Assembly (NCBI RefSeq): GCF_012396125.1
Contig: NZ_JAAXOX010000003.1
Coordinates: 62,001 to 126,000 of the forward strand
Source: Cellulomonas denverensis
GTDB lineage: Bacteria; Actinomycetota; Actinomycetes; Actinomycetales; Cellulomonadaceae
DNA length: 64,000 nucleotides
Reading direction: 5' to 3'
Below are positions 34,471 to 43,304 of this stretch, in pieces; position 1 is the first letter of the stretch; every line of letters starts with the position of its first letter. The notes beneath the pieces are model-generated. The model was not told the DNA's origin. It did not search any database and was given only the letters and a program-made list of their open reading frames with translations. Both the position numbers and the translations under genes were made by a program.

Positions 34471-36228
34471 TCAGAACGGGATGACCTCGTCCGCTGGGTC
34501 GGTGCCCGAGGTGGTGTGTCCCCGCCGGTCCGTTCCGGGTGGCTGTCCGGGTCGGCCGGGCAGCCTGTGGTGTTCACCGTCACGTCCGGGCACGGAGACG
34601 AATCGCCGGGTCAGGCTGGTCCACACGATCTGCCCGGCCGTGGTCTGTTCGATCCGGTGCCCGGCGTGCGTGCGGAGCAGGTGGTCGCGTCGGCACAGCG
34701 GTGCCAGGTTGCCCGCCGAGGTGGTTCCGCCGTCGCCGTAGGGGATCGTGTGGTCGAGGTCGCAGTGGGTGGCGGGCACCGTGCAGCCGGGTCTGGCGCA
34801 GGTCCGGTCCCGGGCGATCACGTGGTCGGCGAGCTCCTTCGGCGGTCGGTATCGGGTTCGCCCGACGTCGAGGACTGCCCCGGACAGGGGGTCGGTGACC
34901 AGTCGCCGCCACACGCCCCCTGCGGCCAGCGCCCGGGCGGTGAGCGCGTCGATCGGGCCGTGGCCGTCCAGGTCGGCCGGTTCCTGGTCCGCACCGATCA
35001 GGGTGGAGAGCGCCACGGTCACCCGGACCTCGGCCCGGGGCGGGACCACCGACGGAGCCCGATGCGCCGGGCCTGCACCCTCGCCGGCGGTGGTGTTGTC
35101 GCCCTCGCCGGCCGTGGTGTCATGGCTCTTGTCGGTGTCGGTGTGCTGGCCGGTGCCGTCTCCGGTGTGCTGACAGGTGCAGCTGCCGGTGGCGGCGTCG
35201 GCGTCCTGGCCCTGCCCGGCATCGTGGTGGGTGTGGTGGTCCGGTTGCAGGGGTGCCCACGCCGGTCCGACCAGCGCCGCGTCGAGCAGGGCGTCGGCGC
35301 GCAGCTGGGCGACGGTGCGGGGGTCCCCAGCCCGGCGCAGGGCGTGGGCGGAGGCGTTGAGAGCGTGGTCCAACCGGGTGGCGTCGGGGGCGGGTAGGCA
35401 GGCCCAGATCCCGGCCATCCCGTTGCCCAGTGCGGTGGGCCGCCCGACGTGCCGGTCCGCCCGGCCTCGTTGGTGTCGTCGCGCCCCACCCTCGGGGTCG
35501 ATCCGCAGCAACGCCTTCTCGATGTCCCTCGCCAGTTGTGCCGGGGTCCGCTCACCGGCCCTGGGCAGGACGCTGGCCTCGACGTCCTCGACGGTGAACA
35601 GGTCGAACCCGTCCAGGGCGCGCACCATGACCCGGGCGCGGGCGGCATCGATCCGCCCGGTGCGCAACGCCTCACCGGTACCGAACAACCGCTGCTCATA
35701 GGCCAGGCCCTCGTCCACCAGCGCCCGCGCCGAGCGGCGACCGATGCCCAGACAGATCGCCAACTCGTCCGGGGCGGTGTTCGGCTGGTGCACCGCGGTG
35801 GGCCAGTCGGGGTTCATCTGCGGGCGGCGAGCCAGCTGCGCGGCCACCCGCGCGGCGACGGCGTGCGCCCAGGACTCCAGTCGCCGCGCCGCGGCCGCGA
35901 CCTCCGGCAGGTCCAGCAGGTCCACCGCGTCCAGATCGATGTCCGCCAGCAGGGCGGCCAGCACCGGCCCGTTCTCGGCGCCGAGCATCGAGTCCACCTG
36001 CGCCCGCGGGTCCATCGAGGGGTAGGCGGTGGCCTGCTCCGCGGCGGTCCGGGCCGCCACCACCGGGTCGTCCACCCACCGGGGCGGGGCGTCCTCGATC
36101 GGCTCGCGCAGATCCTCCCCGTCCAGCCACCACAGGTCGCCACCGACATCCCAGGGGTCGGTGAACACCCGCGCACGCGACCGCACCGGGAGCTCCCGGG
36201 GATCGCATTCGCGCAGGTCAACCGCCAT
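34471..36228 (-). CDS. DUF222/13E12 HNH endonuclease-like protein
   Basis: 585 residues. The DUF222 region spans about 75-320. A low-complexity linker (about 330-390) rich in His, Asp, Gly, Thr and Gln separates it from a C-terminal HNH domain (about 490-540), with CARPGCTVPATHCDLDHTIPYGDGGTTSAGNLAPLCRRDH giving the paired Cys and the catalytic His-Asp-His. The 13E12-repeat family is abundant in actinobacteria and resembles homing-type nucleases, but its function is unproven. A TAGTGT box six bases before the ATG suggests leaderless expression. No flanking repeats mark it as a recent insertion. Confidence 0.88.
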   Translation of the reverse strand: MAVDLRECDPRELPVRSRARVFTDPWDVGGDLWWLDGEDLREPIEDAPPRWVDDPVVAARTAAEQATAYPSMDPRAQVDSMLGAENGPVLAALLADIDLDAVDLLDLPEVAAAARRLESWAHAVAARVAAQLARRPQMNPDWPTAVHQPNTAPDELAICLGIGRRSARALVDEGLAYEQRLFGTGEALRTGRIDAARARVMVRALDGFDLFTVEDVEASVLPRAGERTPAQLARDIEKALLRIDPEGGARRHQRGRADRHVGRPTALGNGMAGIWACLPAPDATRLDHALNASAHALRRAGDPRTVAQLRADALLDAALVGPAWAPLQPDHHTHHDAGQGQDADAATGSCTCQHTGDGTGQHTDTDKSHDTTAGEGDNTTAGEGAGPAHRAPSVVPPRAEVRVTVALSTLIGADQEPADLDGHGPIDALTARALAAGGVWRRLVTDPLSGAVLDVGRTRYRPPKELADHVIARDRTCARPGCTVPATHCDLDHTIPYGDGGTTSAGNLAPLCRRDHLLRTHAGHRIEQTTAGQIVWTSLTRRFVSVPGRDGEHHRLPGRPGQPPGTDRRGHTTSGTDPADEVIPF

Positions 36229-36234
36229 GAAACG

Positions 36235-36240
36235 ACACTA
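36235..36240 (-). promoter_or_regulatory. Leaderless -10 box of DUF222 gene
   Basis: TAGTGT on the minus strand, 6 nt before ATG 36228. Confidence 0.45.
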
Positions 36241-36329
36241 GCCGCCACCACTGACACGCCGGCGTGCGAGCCGCCCCGCACCCGACCACAGCAACCCGCC
36301 GGACCGCTCCGACCCCCGTGCGCGTCCCG

Positions 36330-37790
36330 CTAGACCGACCCGACCGCCCACGGCCCGGTCGGCAACCGGCTGGGCAGCGCCTCCTCCGGGGAGCACAGCG
36401 GCAGCTTGTTGCCCAGCACCCGCAGCAGCACGCTGCCGAGCACCGCGGCGACCAGCGATCCCGCCAGGATGCCGATCTTGGCCTGCTCCTGCATCGCACC
36501 CTCGAAGGCCAGCTCGGCGATGAACAGCGAGATGGTGAACCCGATCCCGGCCAGCACCGCCCCGCCGAGCAGGTGCCCCCACCGCACCCGCCCGGGCAAC
36601 CGCCCCAGCCCGGTGCGGATCGCCAGGGTGGCCGCCCCGGTGATGCCGATCGTGTTCCCGGCCACCAGGGCCACCGCCACGCCGATGGTCACCGGCGACC
36701 CGGCCGCCGCCCGCAGCGCCTCCGGGTCGAGCCGTACCCCGGCGTTGGCCAGCCCGAACACCGGCACGATCGCGAAGGCGCTCCAGGGGTGCAGCAGCCG
36801 TTGCAGCCGTTCACTGGCCGGGACGGCGGCCCGGGCGGCGAGCTCGGTGAGGTGTTCGCGGTCCGCGGTGGTCTCGGCGACCAGGCCGTCGGCCCAGCGC
36901 GGCACCTGCTCCACGTGTTCGCGGGCCATCGAGCGCGACGGCAGCAGCAGCCCGACCAGCACCCCGGCCAGGGTGGCGTGCACCCCGGAGGCGTTCACCG
37001 CGAACCACAGCGCGATCCCGATCAGCGCGTACGGCGTCAGCCGCCACACCCCGAGCCAGCGCAGCACCAGCAGGGCGACCACCAGCACGGCGGCGATGCC
37101 GAGCGCGGGCCAGACCACCCCGTCGGTGTAGAACACCGCCATCACGGTGATCGCGCCGATGTCGTCGACGATCGCCAGGGTGAGCAGGAACAGTCGTAGC
37201 CGGTCCGGGCAGGCCGGGCCGAACAGCGCCAGGATGCCGACCAGGAAGGCGGTGTCCGTGCTCATCACCACGCCCCAGCCGTGTGCGGCGTCGGTGCCGG
37301 CATTGAACGCCAGGTAGATCAGCGCGGGCACCGCCAGACCGCCGAGCGCGCCCAGGGCGGGCACCGCGATGGTCCGCCGGTCGCGCAGTTCACCGCTGGT
37401 GACCTCCCGGTTGATCTCCAGCCCGACCACGCAGAAGAACACCGCCATCGCGGCGTCGTTCACCCAGTGGTGCAGGCTCAGATCCAGGCCCCAGGAGCCC
37501 AGGTGGAAGCCCGCCGAGGTCGACCACAGCGCGTCGTACCCGTCGGCCCACGGGCTGTTCGCCCAGACCAGCGCCACCACGGTCGCGGCGAGCAGCGCCA
37601 TCGCGGACCCGGCCTCGGTCGCCAGGAAGTCCCGCACCGAGGGGTTCACCCCCGGCAGCCGCACCCGCAGCGACGGACCCGGGGTCAGCGGGCCGGTCGG
37701 CGCCACCGGCAGCGGCTCGGCCTGGGCGGCCGCGGCGGGCTGCGGTTCCTCCTCGGTGGTGGTTCCCTCTCCGGTGGCTCCGGCGGTCAC
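36330..37790 (-). CDS. nhaA: Na+/H+ antiporter NhaA
   Basis: 486 residues. Core signatures of NhaA: VFFCVVGLEINREVTSGELRDRRTIAVPALGALGG, MSTDTAFLVGILALFG, the paired ion-binding Asp in LAIVDDIGAI, and VPVFGLANAGVRLD near the end, followed by GIGFTISLFIAELAF. It exchanges cytoplasmic Na+ for protons. GTG 37790 has GGGAG upstream. The first 40 residues (Thr/Glu/Ala-rich) are a cytoplasmic extension absent from E. coli NhaA. It is divergent from an SDR gene. Confidence 0.93.
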   Translation of the reverse strand: MTAGATGEGTTTEEEPQPAAAAQAEPLPVAPTGPLTPGPSLRVRLPGVNPSVRDFLATEAGSAMALLAATVVALVWANSPWADGYDALWSTSAGFHLGSWGLDLSLHHWVNDAAMAVFFCVVGLEINREVTSGELRDRRTIAVPALGALGGLAVPALIYLAFNAGTDAAHGWGVVMSTDTAFLVGILALFGPACPDRLRLFLLTLAIVDDIGAITVMAVFYTDGVVWPALGIAAVLVVALLVLRWLGVWRLTPYALIGIALWFAVNASGVHATLAGVLVGLLLPSRSMAREHVEQVPRWADGLVAETTADREHLTELAARAAVPASERLQRLLHPWSAFAIVPVFGLANAGVRLDPEALRAAAGSPVTIGVAVALVAGNTIGITGAATLAIRTGLGRLPGRVRWGHLLGGAVLAGIGFTISLFIAELAFEGAMQEQAKIGILAGSLVAAVLGSVLLRVLGNKLPLCSPEEALPSRLPTGPWAVGSV

Positions 37791-37911
37791 GAGCGGCTCC
37801 CTGCAGACGTTCCACGGCTGACGTTCCCTTCCCCGACCGGTGGCAACGCGCCCGGTCCGGCCAGTATGCCCACCTGCGCCGGAGTCGCACCCGGATGCGA
37901 CGATGGGCGCC

Positions 37912-38730
37912 ATGAGCACCGCACCGCGCACCGCACTCGTCACCGGCGCCGGCCGGGGGATCGGCCGGGGGATCGCCCTCGGCCTGGCCGCCACCGGCTG
38001 GGAGCTGGCCCTGGTCGGCCGCACCCCCGAGCACCTGGACGCGGTCGCCGCCGAGATCCGCGCCGCCCACCCGGGCCGCACCGTGCTGACCCTGCCCGCG
38101 GACGTGACCGACACCGCCCAGGTCTCGGCCGCGGTCGCTGCCGCCGAGGACGGACTGCCCGGTGGGATCGGCCTGGTGGTGAACAACGCCGGGGTGATCG
38201 AGCGGCAGGAGACCGACCTGGCCGCCGACGACGTCGAGGACGTCTGGCGGGTGATCGAGACCAACGTGCGCGGCCCGCTGCTGGTCAGCCACGCCGTGCT
38301 GCCGGGGATGCTGGCCCGGGGCAGCGGACACGTGGTCAACATCAACTCCGGTTCCGGCCACCGGCCGTCCGGGGTGTACACCGGCTACGGGATCAGCAAG
38401 GGCGCGCTGGCCCGGCTGACCACCATGATCAACGCGCAGTACGCCGACCGCGGCGTGACGGTGCTCGACCTGGCACCGGGGGTGGTGGTCACCGACATGA
38501 CCCAGGCGATGCCGCTGCACGACGGCCGCGAGCAGTGGACGCCGGTGTCGGCCAGCGTCGAGCTGATCGACGCCTTCGGCTCCGGCCGGCTGGACGCGCT
38601 CTCCGGCCGGTTCGTCCGGGCCGGCACCGACACCGTCGACAGCCTGCTGGCCCACGCGGAGCAGATCCGCGACCGGGACGCCCGCACCCTGCGCCTGGCG
38701 GCCTGGGGCGAGGACGACCCGGTGGCCTAG
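37912..38730 (+). CDS. Short-chain dehydrogenase/reductase
   Basis: 272 residues, classical SDR. TGAGRGIG cofactor loop (10-17), NNAG (about 96-99), Ser in NINSGSG, catalytic Tyr-Lys in YGISK. It probably oxidises or reduces a hydroxy compound with NAD(P). Substrate unknown. ATG 37912 starts the canonical N-terminus; an in-frame ATG three codons earlier is possible. The stop is shared with the HIT gene as CTAG. Confidence 0.9.
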   Translation: MSTAPRTALVTGAGRGIGRGIALGLAATGWELALVGRTPEHLDAVAAEIRAAHPGRTVLTLPADVTDTAQVSAAVAAAEDGLPGGIGLVVNNAGVIERQETDLAADDVEDVWRVIETNVRGPLLVSHAVLPGMLARGSGHVVNINSGSGHRPSGVYTGYGISKGALARLTTMINAQYADRGVTVLDLAPGVVVTDMTQAMPLHDGREQWTPVSASVELIDAFGSGRLDALSGRFVRAGTDTVDSLLAHAEQIRDRDARTLRLAAWGEDDPVA

Positions 38731-39173
38731 AGCGCCGCCGAGCCGAGCTGGGCCGGGACGTTCCCGCCGTGACCGCCCGCCCGGAGCTCCGCCCGCAGTC
38801 GCTCGGCCGCCGCGTCCAGCTGCTCGGCGGGCAGGTCGTGCCGGGCGTGGTCGAAGCTGAGCTGCTGCTCGCCCCAGGCCGGCAGCACGTGCAGGTGCAG
38901 GTGCGGCACCTCGAAGCCGGCGACCAGGAGCGCGGCCCGCGGGGCGTCGAAGGCCTGCTGCTGGGCGGTGCCGACGATCTTGGCCACCCGCATCAGGTGC
39001 GCGAGCAGGTCGTCGTCGGCATCGGTGAACCGGGCGACCTCCTGCCGGGGCACCACCAGCACATGGCCGTCGGTGATCGGCGCGATGGTGGCGAAGGCGA
39101 CGCAGCGGTCGTCGGCCCAGACGAACCGGCCCGGGATCTCGCCGTCGATGATGCGGGTGAACAGGGTGCTCAT
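38727..39173 (-). CDS. HIT family hydrolase
   Basis: 148 residues. The histidine triad HLHLHVLP (about 95-102) preceded by GFEVPH, and the N-terminal DGEIPGRFVWADDRCVAFATIAPITDGHVLVVPR block. These act on nucleoside phosphoramidates or dinucleoside polyphosphates. TACCGT six bases before the ATG suggests leaderless transcription. Confidence 0.9.
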   Translation of the reverse strand: MSTLFTRIIDGEIPGRFVWADDRCVAFATIAPITDGHVLVVPRQEVARFTDADDDLLAHLMRVAKIVGTAQQQAFDAPRAALLVAGFEVPHLHLHVLPAWGEQQLSFDHARHDLPAEQLDAAAERLRAELRAGGHGGNVPAQLGSAAL

Positions 39174-39179
39174 GCGGCC

Positions 39180-39185
39180 ACGGTA
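39180..39185 (-). promoter_or_regulatory. Leaderless -10 box of HIT gene
   Basis: TACCGT on the minus strand, 6 nt before ATG 39173. It overlaps the 3' end of the DUF1697 gene's last codons region (stop at 39187). Confidence 0.4.
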
Positions 39186-39186
39186 C

Positions 39187-39759
39187 TCAGCCGCCCAGGT
39201 CGTGCAGCTTGCGGGTGACCTTCAGGACGGTGTTCCAGTTCCGGCCCGACCCCTTGGCCCCGGCGGTGCGGTCCAGCACCTTGCCGGTCAGCCGGGAGGT
39301 GCCGATGCCGTCGGTGTAGTCGATGTAGCCCTCCTCGCCGTGGAAGGTGGTCGCCTCCGGGCCGTAGGCGCTCAGGTCCGGGACCCCCGCGGTGACCGGG
39401 CCGTCGTAGAACATCACCACCAGCCGGGACGGGCGTTCGGCGGCGGCCTGCGGGTACGGGTTGGCCGCGACCACGGCGTCCATCTGGGCGGCGGTGCGCA
39501 GCACCAGGCCGAGCGGCAGGTCCAACTCCGCGCGCAGGTGGTCGGTCAGCTCGGTGACCAGGTCGGCGCGGGTGCCGGACCAGCCGGCCCGCGGTCGCAG
39601 CAGCAGGTTCCCGGTGGCCAGCCAGGTGCCGACGTCGCGGTGGCCGAGGGCGGCGGTCACCTCGCGCAGCCGGGGCATCGGCACCATGCCGTAGCGGCCG
39701 AGGTTCACCGCCTGCAGCAGGGCGACCACGGGGGTGTCCTCGGCGAGCTGTCCGGTCAT
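39187..39759 (-). CDS. DUF1697 protein
   Basis: 190 residues. Characteristic blocks: VALLQAVNLGRYGMVPMPRLREVTAALG near the start, WLATGNLLLRP, and the end GSGRNWNTVLKVTRKLHDL. Function unknown; the family is widespread in soil bacteria. The stop is 13 bp from the HIT start. Confidence 0.9.
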   Translation of the reverse strand: MTGQLAEDTPVVALLQAVNLGRYGMVPMPRLREVTAALGHRDVGTWLATGNLLLRPRAGWSGTRADLVTELTDHLRAELDLPLGLVLRTAAQMDAVVAANPYPQAAAERPSRLVVMFYDGPVTAGVPDLSAYGPEATTFHGEEGYIDYTDGIGTSRLTGKVLDRTAGAKGSGRNWNTVLKVTRKLHDLGG

Positions 39760-39888
39760 CCCGGCACTGTGCCCCCTAGCCGGCCCGAGGTCCAGCGCTC
39801 AGCCGGGGCGGATGTCCACCCAGACCGGTCCGCCGCGGGTGCCCGCCGTGGTTAGCGTGCGATCGACACCCGCCGACAGGAGCCCCGC

Positions 39889-40275
39889 ATGTTCCCGCCA
39901 CCCGTTCCCCATGCCGCCCTGCCCCCCTCGTCCCGCGGCGCCGAACAGCGCGGCATGGTCGCCGTCTGCCTGGCCGGTGCCGTGGTGGTGCTGGGGTCGG
40001 TGGTCAGGGTGATCACCCACTGGATGGTGTACACCGCATCGTCACAGGGCTCGATGGATCAGTTCCGGGTGGTGAACTTCCTGGACTCCGCGTGGACGGT
40101 GCTCGCGCTGGCGCTGGCCGGGGCCGGGCTCGGGCTCGGGCTCAGCGCACTGATCGGTCCCCGGTCGACCCGGGCACGCGTGCTGGGTGCGCTCGCCACC
40201 GGGGTGTGCGGCTACGCGCTGATCACCCATCTGGTCGGGCTCGGGCTCACGATGAGCACGAGCCTGTTCGACTAG
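39889..40275 (+). CDS. Small membrane protein, unrecognised
   Basis: 128 residues. A Pro-rich cytoplasmic start, then three hydrophobic helices (about 22-47, 67-92, 100-122), the middle one Gly/Ala/Leu-rich (ALALAGAGLGLGLSALIG). ATG 39889 has a CAGGAG ribosome site. No family recognised. It shares a CTAG stop with the NYN gene. Confidence 0.72.
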   Translation: MFPPPVPHAALPPSSRGAEQRGMVAVCLAGAVVVLGSVVRVITHWMVYTASSQGSMDQFRVVNFLDSAWTVLALALAGAGLGLGLSALIGPRSTRARVLGALATGVCGYALITHLVGLGLTMSTSLFD

Positions 40276-40823
40276 AGGTAGCGCAGCGGGTCGAACTCCT
40301 CCAGGGGGATGATCCGCAGCCGGGGCAGCGTGACGTTGAACGCCTTGACGTCGGTCTCCAGGTCGAAGGTCTCCAGCCCGTCCTCGACCAGGTGCGACAG
40401 CTGGTTGCTGGTGAACTCGCGGAAGGCGAGCAGGCCGACCCGCCGGTCGTCGTCGTCGAGCAGCGCCTCCATCTCGGGGGCGAAGTCGCCGTCGTGCGAG
40501 GCCAGCAGCACGTCGCCCTCGCGCTCGGCCAGGGCGGCCAGGGTGCGCTTGATGCCGATGTCGACGACCTTGCCCTCACCGGCCAGCGGGATCGGCTGGA
40601 ACCCGATCGCCAGCAGCGCCTGGACGAAGGACATCGGCAGCGTGCCGCTGGTGGCGTTGAGGAAGAACAGGCCCTTGGTCTCCTGGCCCCAGGTGCGCTG
40701 GGCGAAGTCGAGCACCCGCTCCCACCGTGGCCGCTGCTCCGGCGTCGGCCGCCCGTTGAGGATCGAGGATCCGAGCGTGGCGTCGATGTTCTCGCCGTCG
40801 ACCAGGAGGTAGGTGCTCCGCAT
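40272..40823 (-). CDS. NYN domain (PIN-like) RNase-type protein
   Basis: 183 residues. The NYN motif LLVDGENID (Asp9) and the second acidic site LLASHDGDFAPEM (about 110-122) assemble the PIN-like metal centre, with VDIGIKRTLAALAERE between. Such proteins are predicted or proven ribonucleases, though many members lack known targets. A TACGCT box lies six bases before the ATG. Confidence 0.85.
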   Translation of the reverse strand: MRSTYLLVDGENIDATLGSSILNGRPTPEQRPRWERVLDFAQRTWGQETKGLFFLNATSGTLPMSFVQALLAIGFQPIPLAGEGKVVDIGIKRTLAALAEREGDVLLASHDGDFAPEMEALLDDDDRRVGLLAFREFTSNQLSHLVEDGLETFDLETDVKAFNVTLPRLRIIPLEEFDPLRYL

Positions 40824-40829
40824 GGGCTC

Positions 40830-40835
40830 AGCGTA
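40830..40835 (-). promoter_or_regulatory. Leaderless -10 box of NYN gene
   Basis: TACGCT on the minus strand, 6 nt before ATG 40823, in the 61-bp divergent region with the MarR gene. Confidence 0.4.
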
Positions 40836-40884
40836 CGGGCGGTCGGCCACAATGAGGCGGCTGACCCCGACCGAGAGGACGACG

Positions 40885-41349
40885 ATGACCGGCGACGCAC
40901 GGCTGGCGGCCGAGGCCTGGGAGGAACTGTTCCGCACCCAGGTGGCGATCATGCGCCGGTTGCAGCGCGACCCGATCTGGGACCGGATCTCGCTGCGGGA
41001 GTACGACCTGCTGTTCACCCTGTCCACCGCGCCCGGCCACCGACTGCGGCTGCGGGAGCTGGCCGAGTACAGCCTGTTGAGCCAGCCGAGCCTGAGCCGG
41101 ATGGTGGAGCGGCTGGAGGCGGCGGGCTGGGTGCGCCGGGACCGGGCGCCGGAGGACGGGCGCGGCGTGCTGGTCGGGCTGACCGAGGACGGCGCGGAGC
41201 TGCAGCGCGAGGTCGGGCGCCGGCACGTGGAGGCGATCGCGCACTACGTCGGTGGCGCGCTGGACGATCGGCGGCTGCAGCAGTTGCGCGAACTGACCGG
41301 CGCACTACGGTCGGCCCAGGCCGGGATCGGTGATCTGCGCCGGGAGTGA
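40885..41349 (+). CDS. MarR family regulator
   Basis: 154 residues. The winged helix spans about 35-110 (REYDLLFTLSTAPGHRLRLRELAEYSLLSQPSLSRMVERLEAAGWVRRDRAPEDGRGVLVGLTEDG). ATG 40885 has GAGAGGAC upstream. Target unknown: the adjacent flavodoxin/haem genes on the same strand are candidates. Confidence 0.9.
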   Translation: MTGDARLAAEAWEELFRTQVAIMRRLQRDPIWDRISLREYDLLFTLSTAPGHRLRLRELAEYSLLSQPSLSRMVERLEAAGWVRRDRAPEDGRGVLVGLTEDGAELQREVGRRHVEAIAHYVGGALDDRRLQQLRELTGALRSAQAGIGDLRRE

Positions 41350-41475
41350 CCGGCGCCACGCCGCTCCGGGACGATCGGGGACCTCCGGCCCACGAACCGC
41401 CCGGAACGGGCACGGACCATGGATCGATCGGGTGCACATCACGCCCCGCTTCGTCTCAGCCGCAGGAGGGACCCC

Positions 41476-41997
41476 ATGCGAGTCTTGGTCACGGTGGCCT
41501 CGCGTCATGGCGCCACCGCCGAGATCGGTTCGGCGATCGGCCGCGTGCTGGCCGAGGCCGGGCACGACGTCCGCGAGGTCGCGCCCGAGGACGTCACCAG
41601 CCTGGACGACGTGGACGTGGTGGTGCTCGGTTCCGCGGTGTACACCGCGCACTGGTTGCCCGCCGCCCGCGACTTCGCCCGTCGCTGGGAGGAGGAGCTG
41701 CGGCACCGCCGGGTGTGGGTGTTCTCCTCCGGCCTGGCCACCCAGCCGGCGGCCTCGGCGAACTCCCCGCACGAGCTGATGGCCCTGCGGGAGCGGGTCG
41801 GCGCGCTCGGGCACCGGTCCTTCGCCGGCCGGTTGCTGCGCAGCGAGCTGGCCTTCGCCGAGCGCGCCCTGATCGCCGGGGCCCGCGCGAAGGAGGGTGA
41901 CCACCGCGACTTCGAGGCGGTCGCCGCCTGGGCGCGGGAGATCGCCGACGAGCTCGCCGCAATGCCGCAGCGCACGCCGGTGGCGCCCGGGAACTGA
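41476..41997 (+). CDS. HemG-like flavodoxin domain protein
   Basis: 173 residues, same size as HemG. The FMN phosphate loop is ASRHGATAEI (about 8-17), and VVLGSAVYTAHWLPAARDFARRWEEEL matches the menaquinone-dependent protoporphyrinogen oxidase region. GGAGGG ribosome site. It lies 68 bp upstream of ferrochelatase and chdC. The coproporphyrin pathway normally uses CgoX (HemY type) for porphyrinogen oxidation, so a HemG-like protein here could be an alternative oxidase. A general flavodoxin is the simpler reading. Confidence 0.78.
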   Translation: MRVLVTVASRHGATAEIGSAIGRVLAEAGHDVREVAPEDVTSLDDVDVVVLGSAVYTAHWLPAARDFARRWEEELRHRRVWVFSSGLATQPAASANSPHELMALRERVGALGHRSFAGRLLRSELAFAERALIAGARAKEGDHRDFEAVAAWAREIADELAAMPQRTPVAPGN

Positions 41998-42039
41998 CGC
42001 CGCGTCAGGACAACGTCACGGCGGGAGGGGTCCGTGATC

Positions 42040-42065
42040 GCCATTCTGGAACTGTTCAAGATGGC
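42040..42065. promoter_or_regulatory. Imperfect palindrome before ferrochelatase
   Basis: GCCATTCTGGAAC and GTTCAAGATGGC face each other around one T, with one base inserted in the left arm. It ends one base before the ATG at 42066. A candidate operator for the haem genes. Confidence 0.4.
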
Positions 42066-43304
42066 ATGATGCAGGGCGTGACTTCCGTTCTCCCGACGAC
42101 GTCGTCGCTCGCCCCGTACGACGCCGTGATCCTGTTGTCCTTCGGTGGCCCGGAGCAGCCTGCCGACGTCCTGCCGTTCATGCGGAACGTGACCCGCGGC
42201 AAGGGCATCCCCGAGGAGCGGCTGGTCGAGGTCAGCCAGCACTACGCGCTGTTCGGCGGCAAGAGCCCGATCAACGACCAGAACCGCGCCCTGATCGCCG
42301 CGCTCGGCGAGGAGCTGGACGCCCGCGGGATCGACGTGCCGATCGCCTGGGGCAACCGGAACTGGGACCCGTACACCGAGGGCGCGCTGGAGGCGCTGCG
42401 CGAGCAGGGTCACCACCGGGTGCTGGCCGTGGTGACCAGTGCCTACGGCTCGTACTCCGGCTGCCGGCAGTACCGCGAGCACGTGGCCGCCGCCCTGCGC
42501 GGGCTGGGCGCGGACGCCACCGAGGACCCCACCGGCGACCTCGGCACCGCGGGTATCCGGGTGGACAAGCTCCGGCACTACTTCAACAACCCCGGCTTCG
42601 TGCAGGCGAACGCCGACGCGGTGACCGAGGCGTACCTCGATCTGGCCGAGCGCACCGGCCGCCCGGTGACCGCGCTGCTGGCCGAGGCCCCGCTGCTGTT
42701 CGTCACGCACGCGATCCCGCTGGCGATGGAGGCGGGCTCCGGTGCCCGCCGGCCGTCGTACCTGACCCAGCACCAGGAGGTCGCCCGCGAGGTGGCCGGG
42801 CTGGTCGCCGAGCGGCTGGGCGCCGCGCCGGAGTTCGACCTGGCGTTCTGCTCCCGCTCCGGGCCGCCGCAGCAGCCCTGGCTGGAGCCCGACATCAACG
42901 ACGTGCTGACCGAGCGGGCCGGCGCGGGCGTCACCGCCGTGGTGATGTCCCCGATCGGCTTCGTCTCCGACCACATGGAGGTCGCCTTCGACCTCGACAC
43001 CGAGGCGATGGCCACCGCCGCCGACCTGGGCATCACCGCGGTGCGCGCCGGGTCGGCCTCCACCCGGGCGCCGTTCGTCTCCGGCCTGGTCGACATGATC
43101 GTCGAGCGCGCCGCCCGGGAGCGGGGCGAGGACGCCGAGGTGGTCACCACCGGCGAGCTCGGCCCCTGGCCCGACCGCTGCGCCACCGGCTGCTGCTTCC
43201 AGCGCGCCGGCCAGGACACCGGCATCCCCGCGATCGCCGGATCCGATTCCCCCGCCTGCGACGACGCGGGCTGCGCCACACCGGAGGAGACGACAGCACC
43301 ATGA
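42066..43304 (+). CDS. cpfC: Coproporphyrin III ferrochelatase
   Basis: 412 residues. It inserts ferrous iron into coproporphyrin III in the actinobacterial haem route. Blocks: [52 protein letters not shown] with the iron-site His, and a C-terminal Cys cluster (Cys372, 376, 377, 398, 403) that fits the [2Fe-2S] site of actinobacterial enzymes. The gene overlaps chdC by ATGA. ATG 42066 is adopted; a GTG 12 bases on gives a shorter version with GCAGGG upstream. Confidence 0.92.
   Translation: MMQGVTSVLPTTSSLAPYDAVILLSFGGPEQPADVLPFMRNVTRGKGIPEERLVEVSQHYALFGGKSPINDQNRALIAALGEELDARGIDVPIAWGNRNWDPYTEGALEALREQGHHRVLAVVTSAYGSYSGCRQYREHVAAALRGLGADATEDPTGDLGTAGIRVDKLRHYFNNPGFVQANADAVTEAYLDLAERTGRPVTALLAEAPLLFVTHAIPLAMEAGSGARRPSYLTQHQEVAREVAGLVAERLGAAPEFDLAFCSRSGPPQQPWLEPDINDVLTERAGAGVTAVVMSPIGFVSDHMEVAFDLDTEAMATAADLGITAVRAGSASTRAPFVSGLVDMIVERAARERGEDAEVVTTGELGPWPDRCATGCCFQRAGQDTGIPAIAGSDSPACDDAGCATPEETTAP

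Noticed and set aside
34471..36228. Mobile intron or IS element at the HNH gene
   Set aside because: No terminal repeats, target duplication or transposase; the DUF222-HNH family is common as a stand-alone chromosomal gene.
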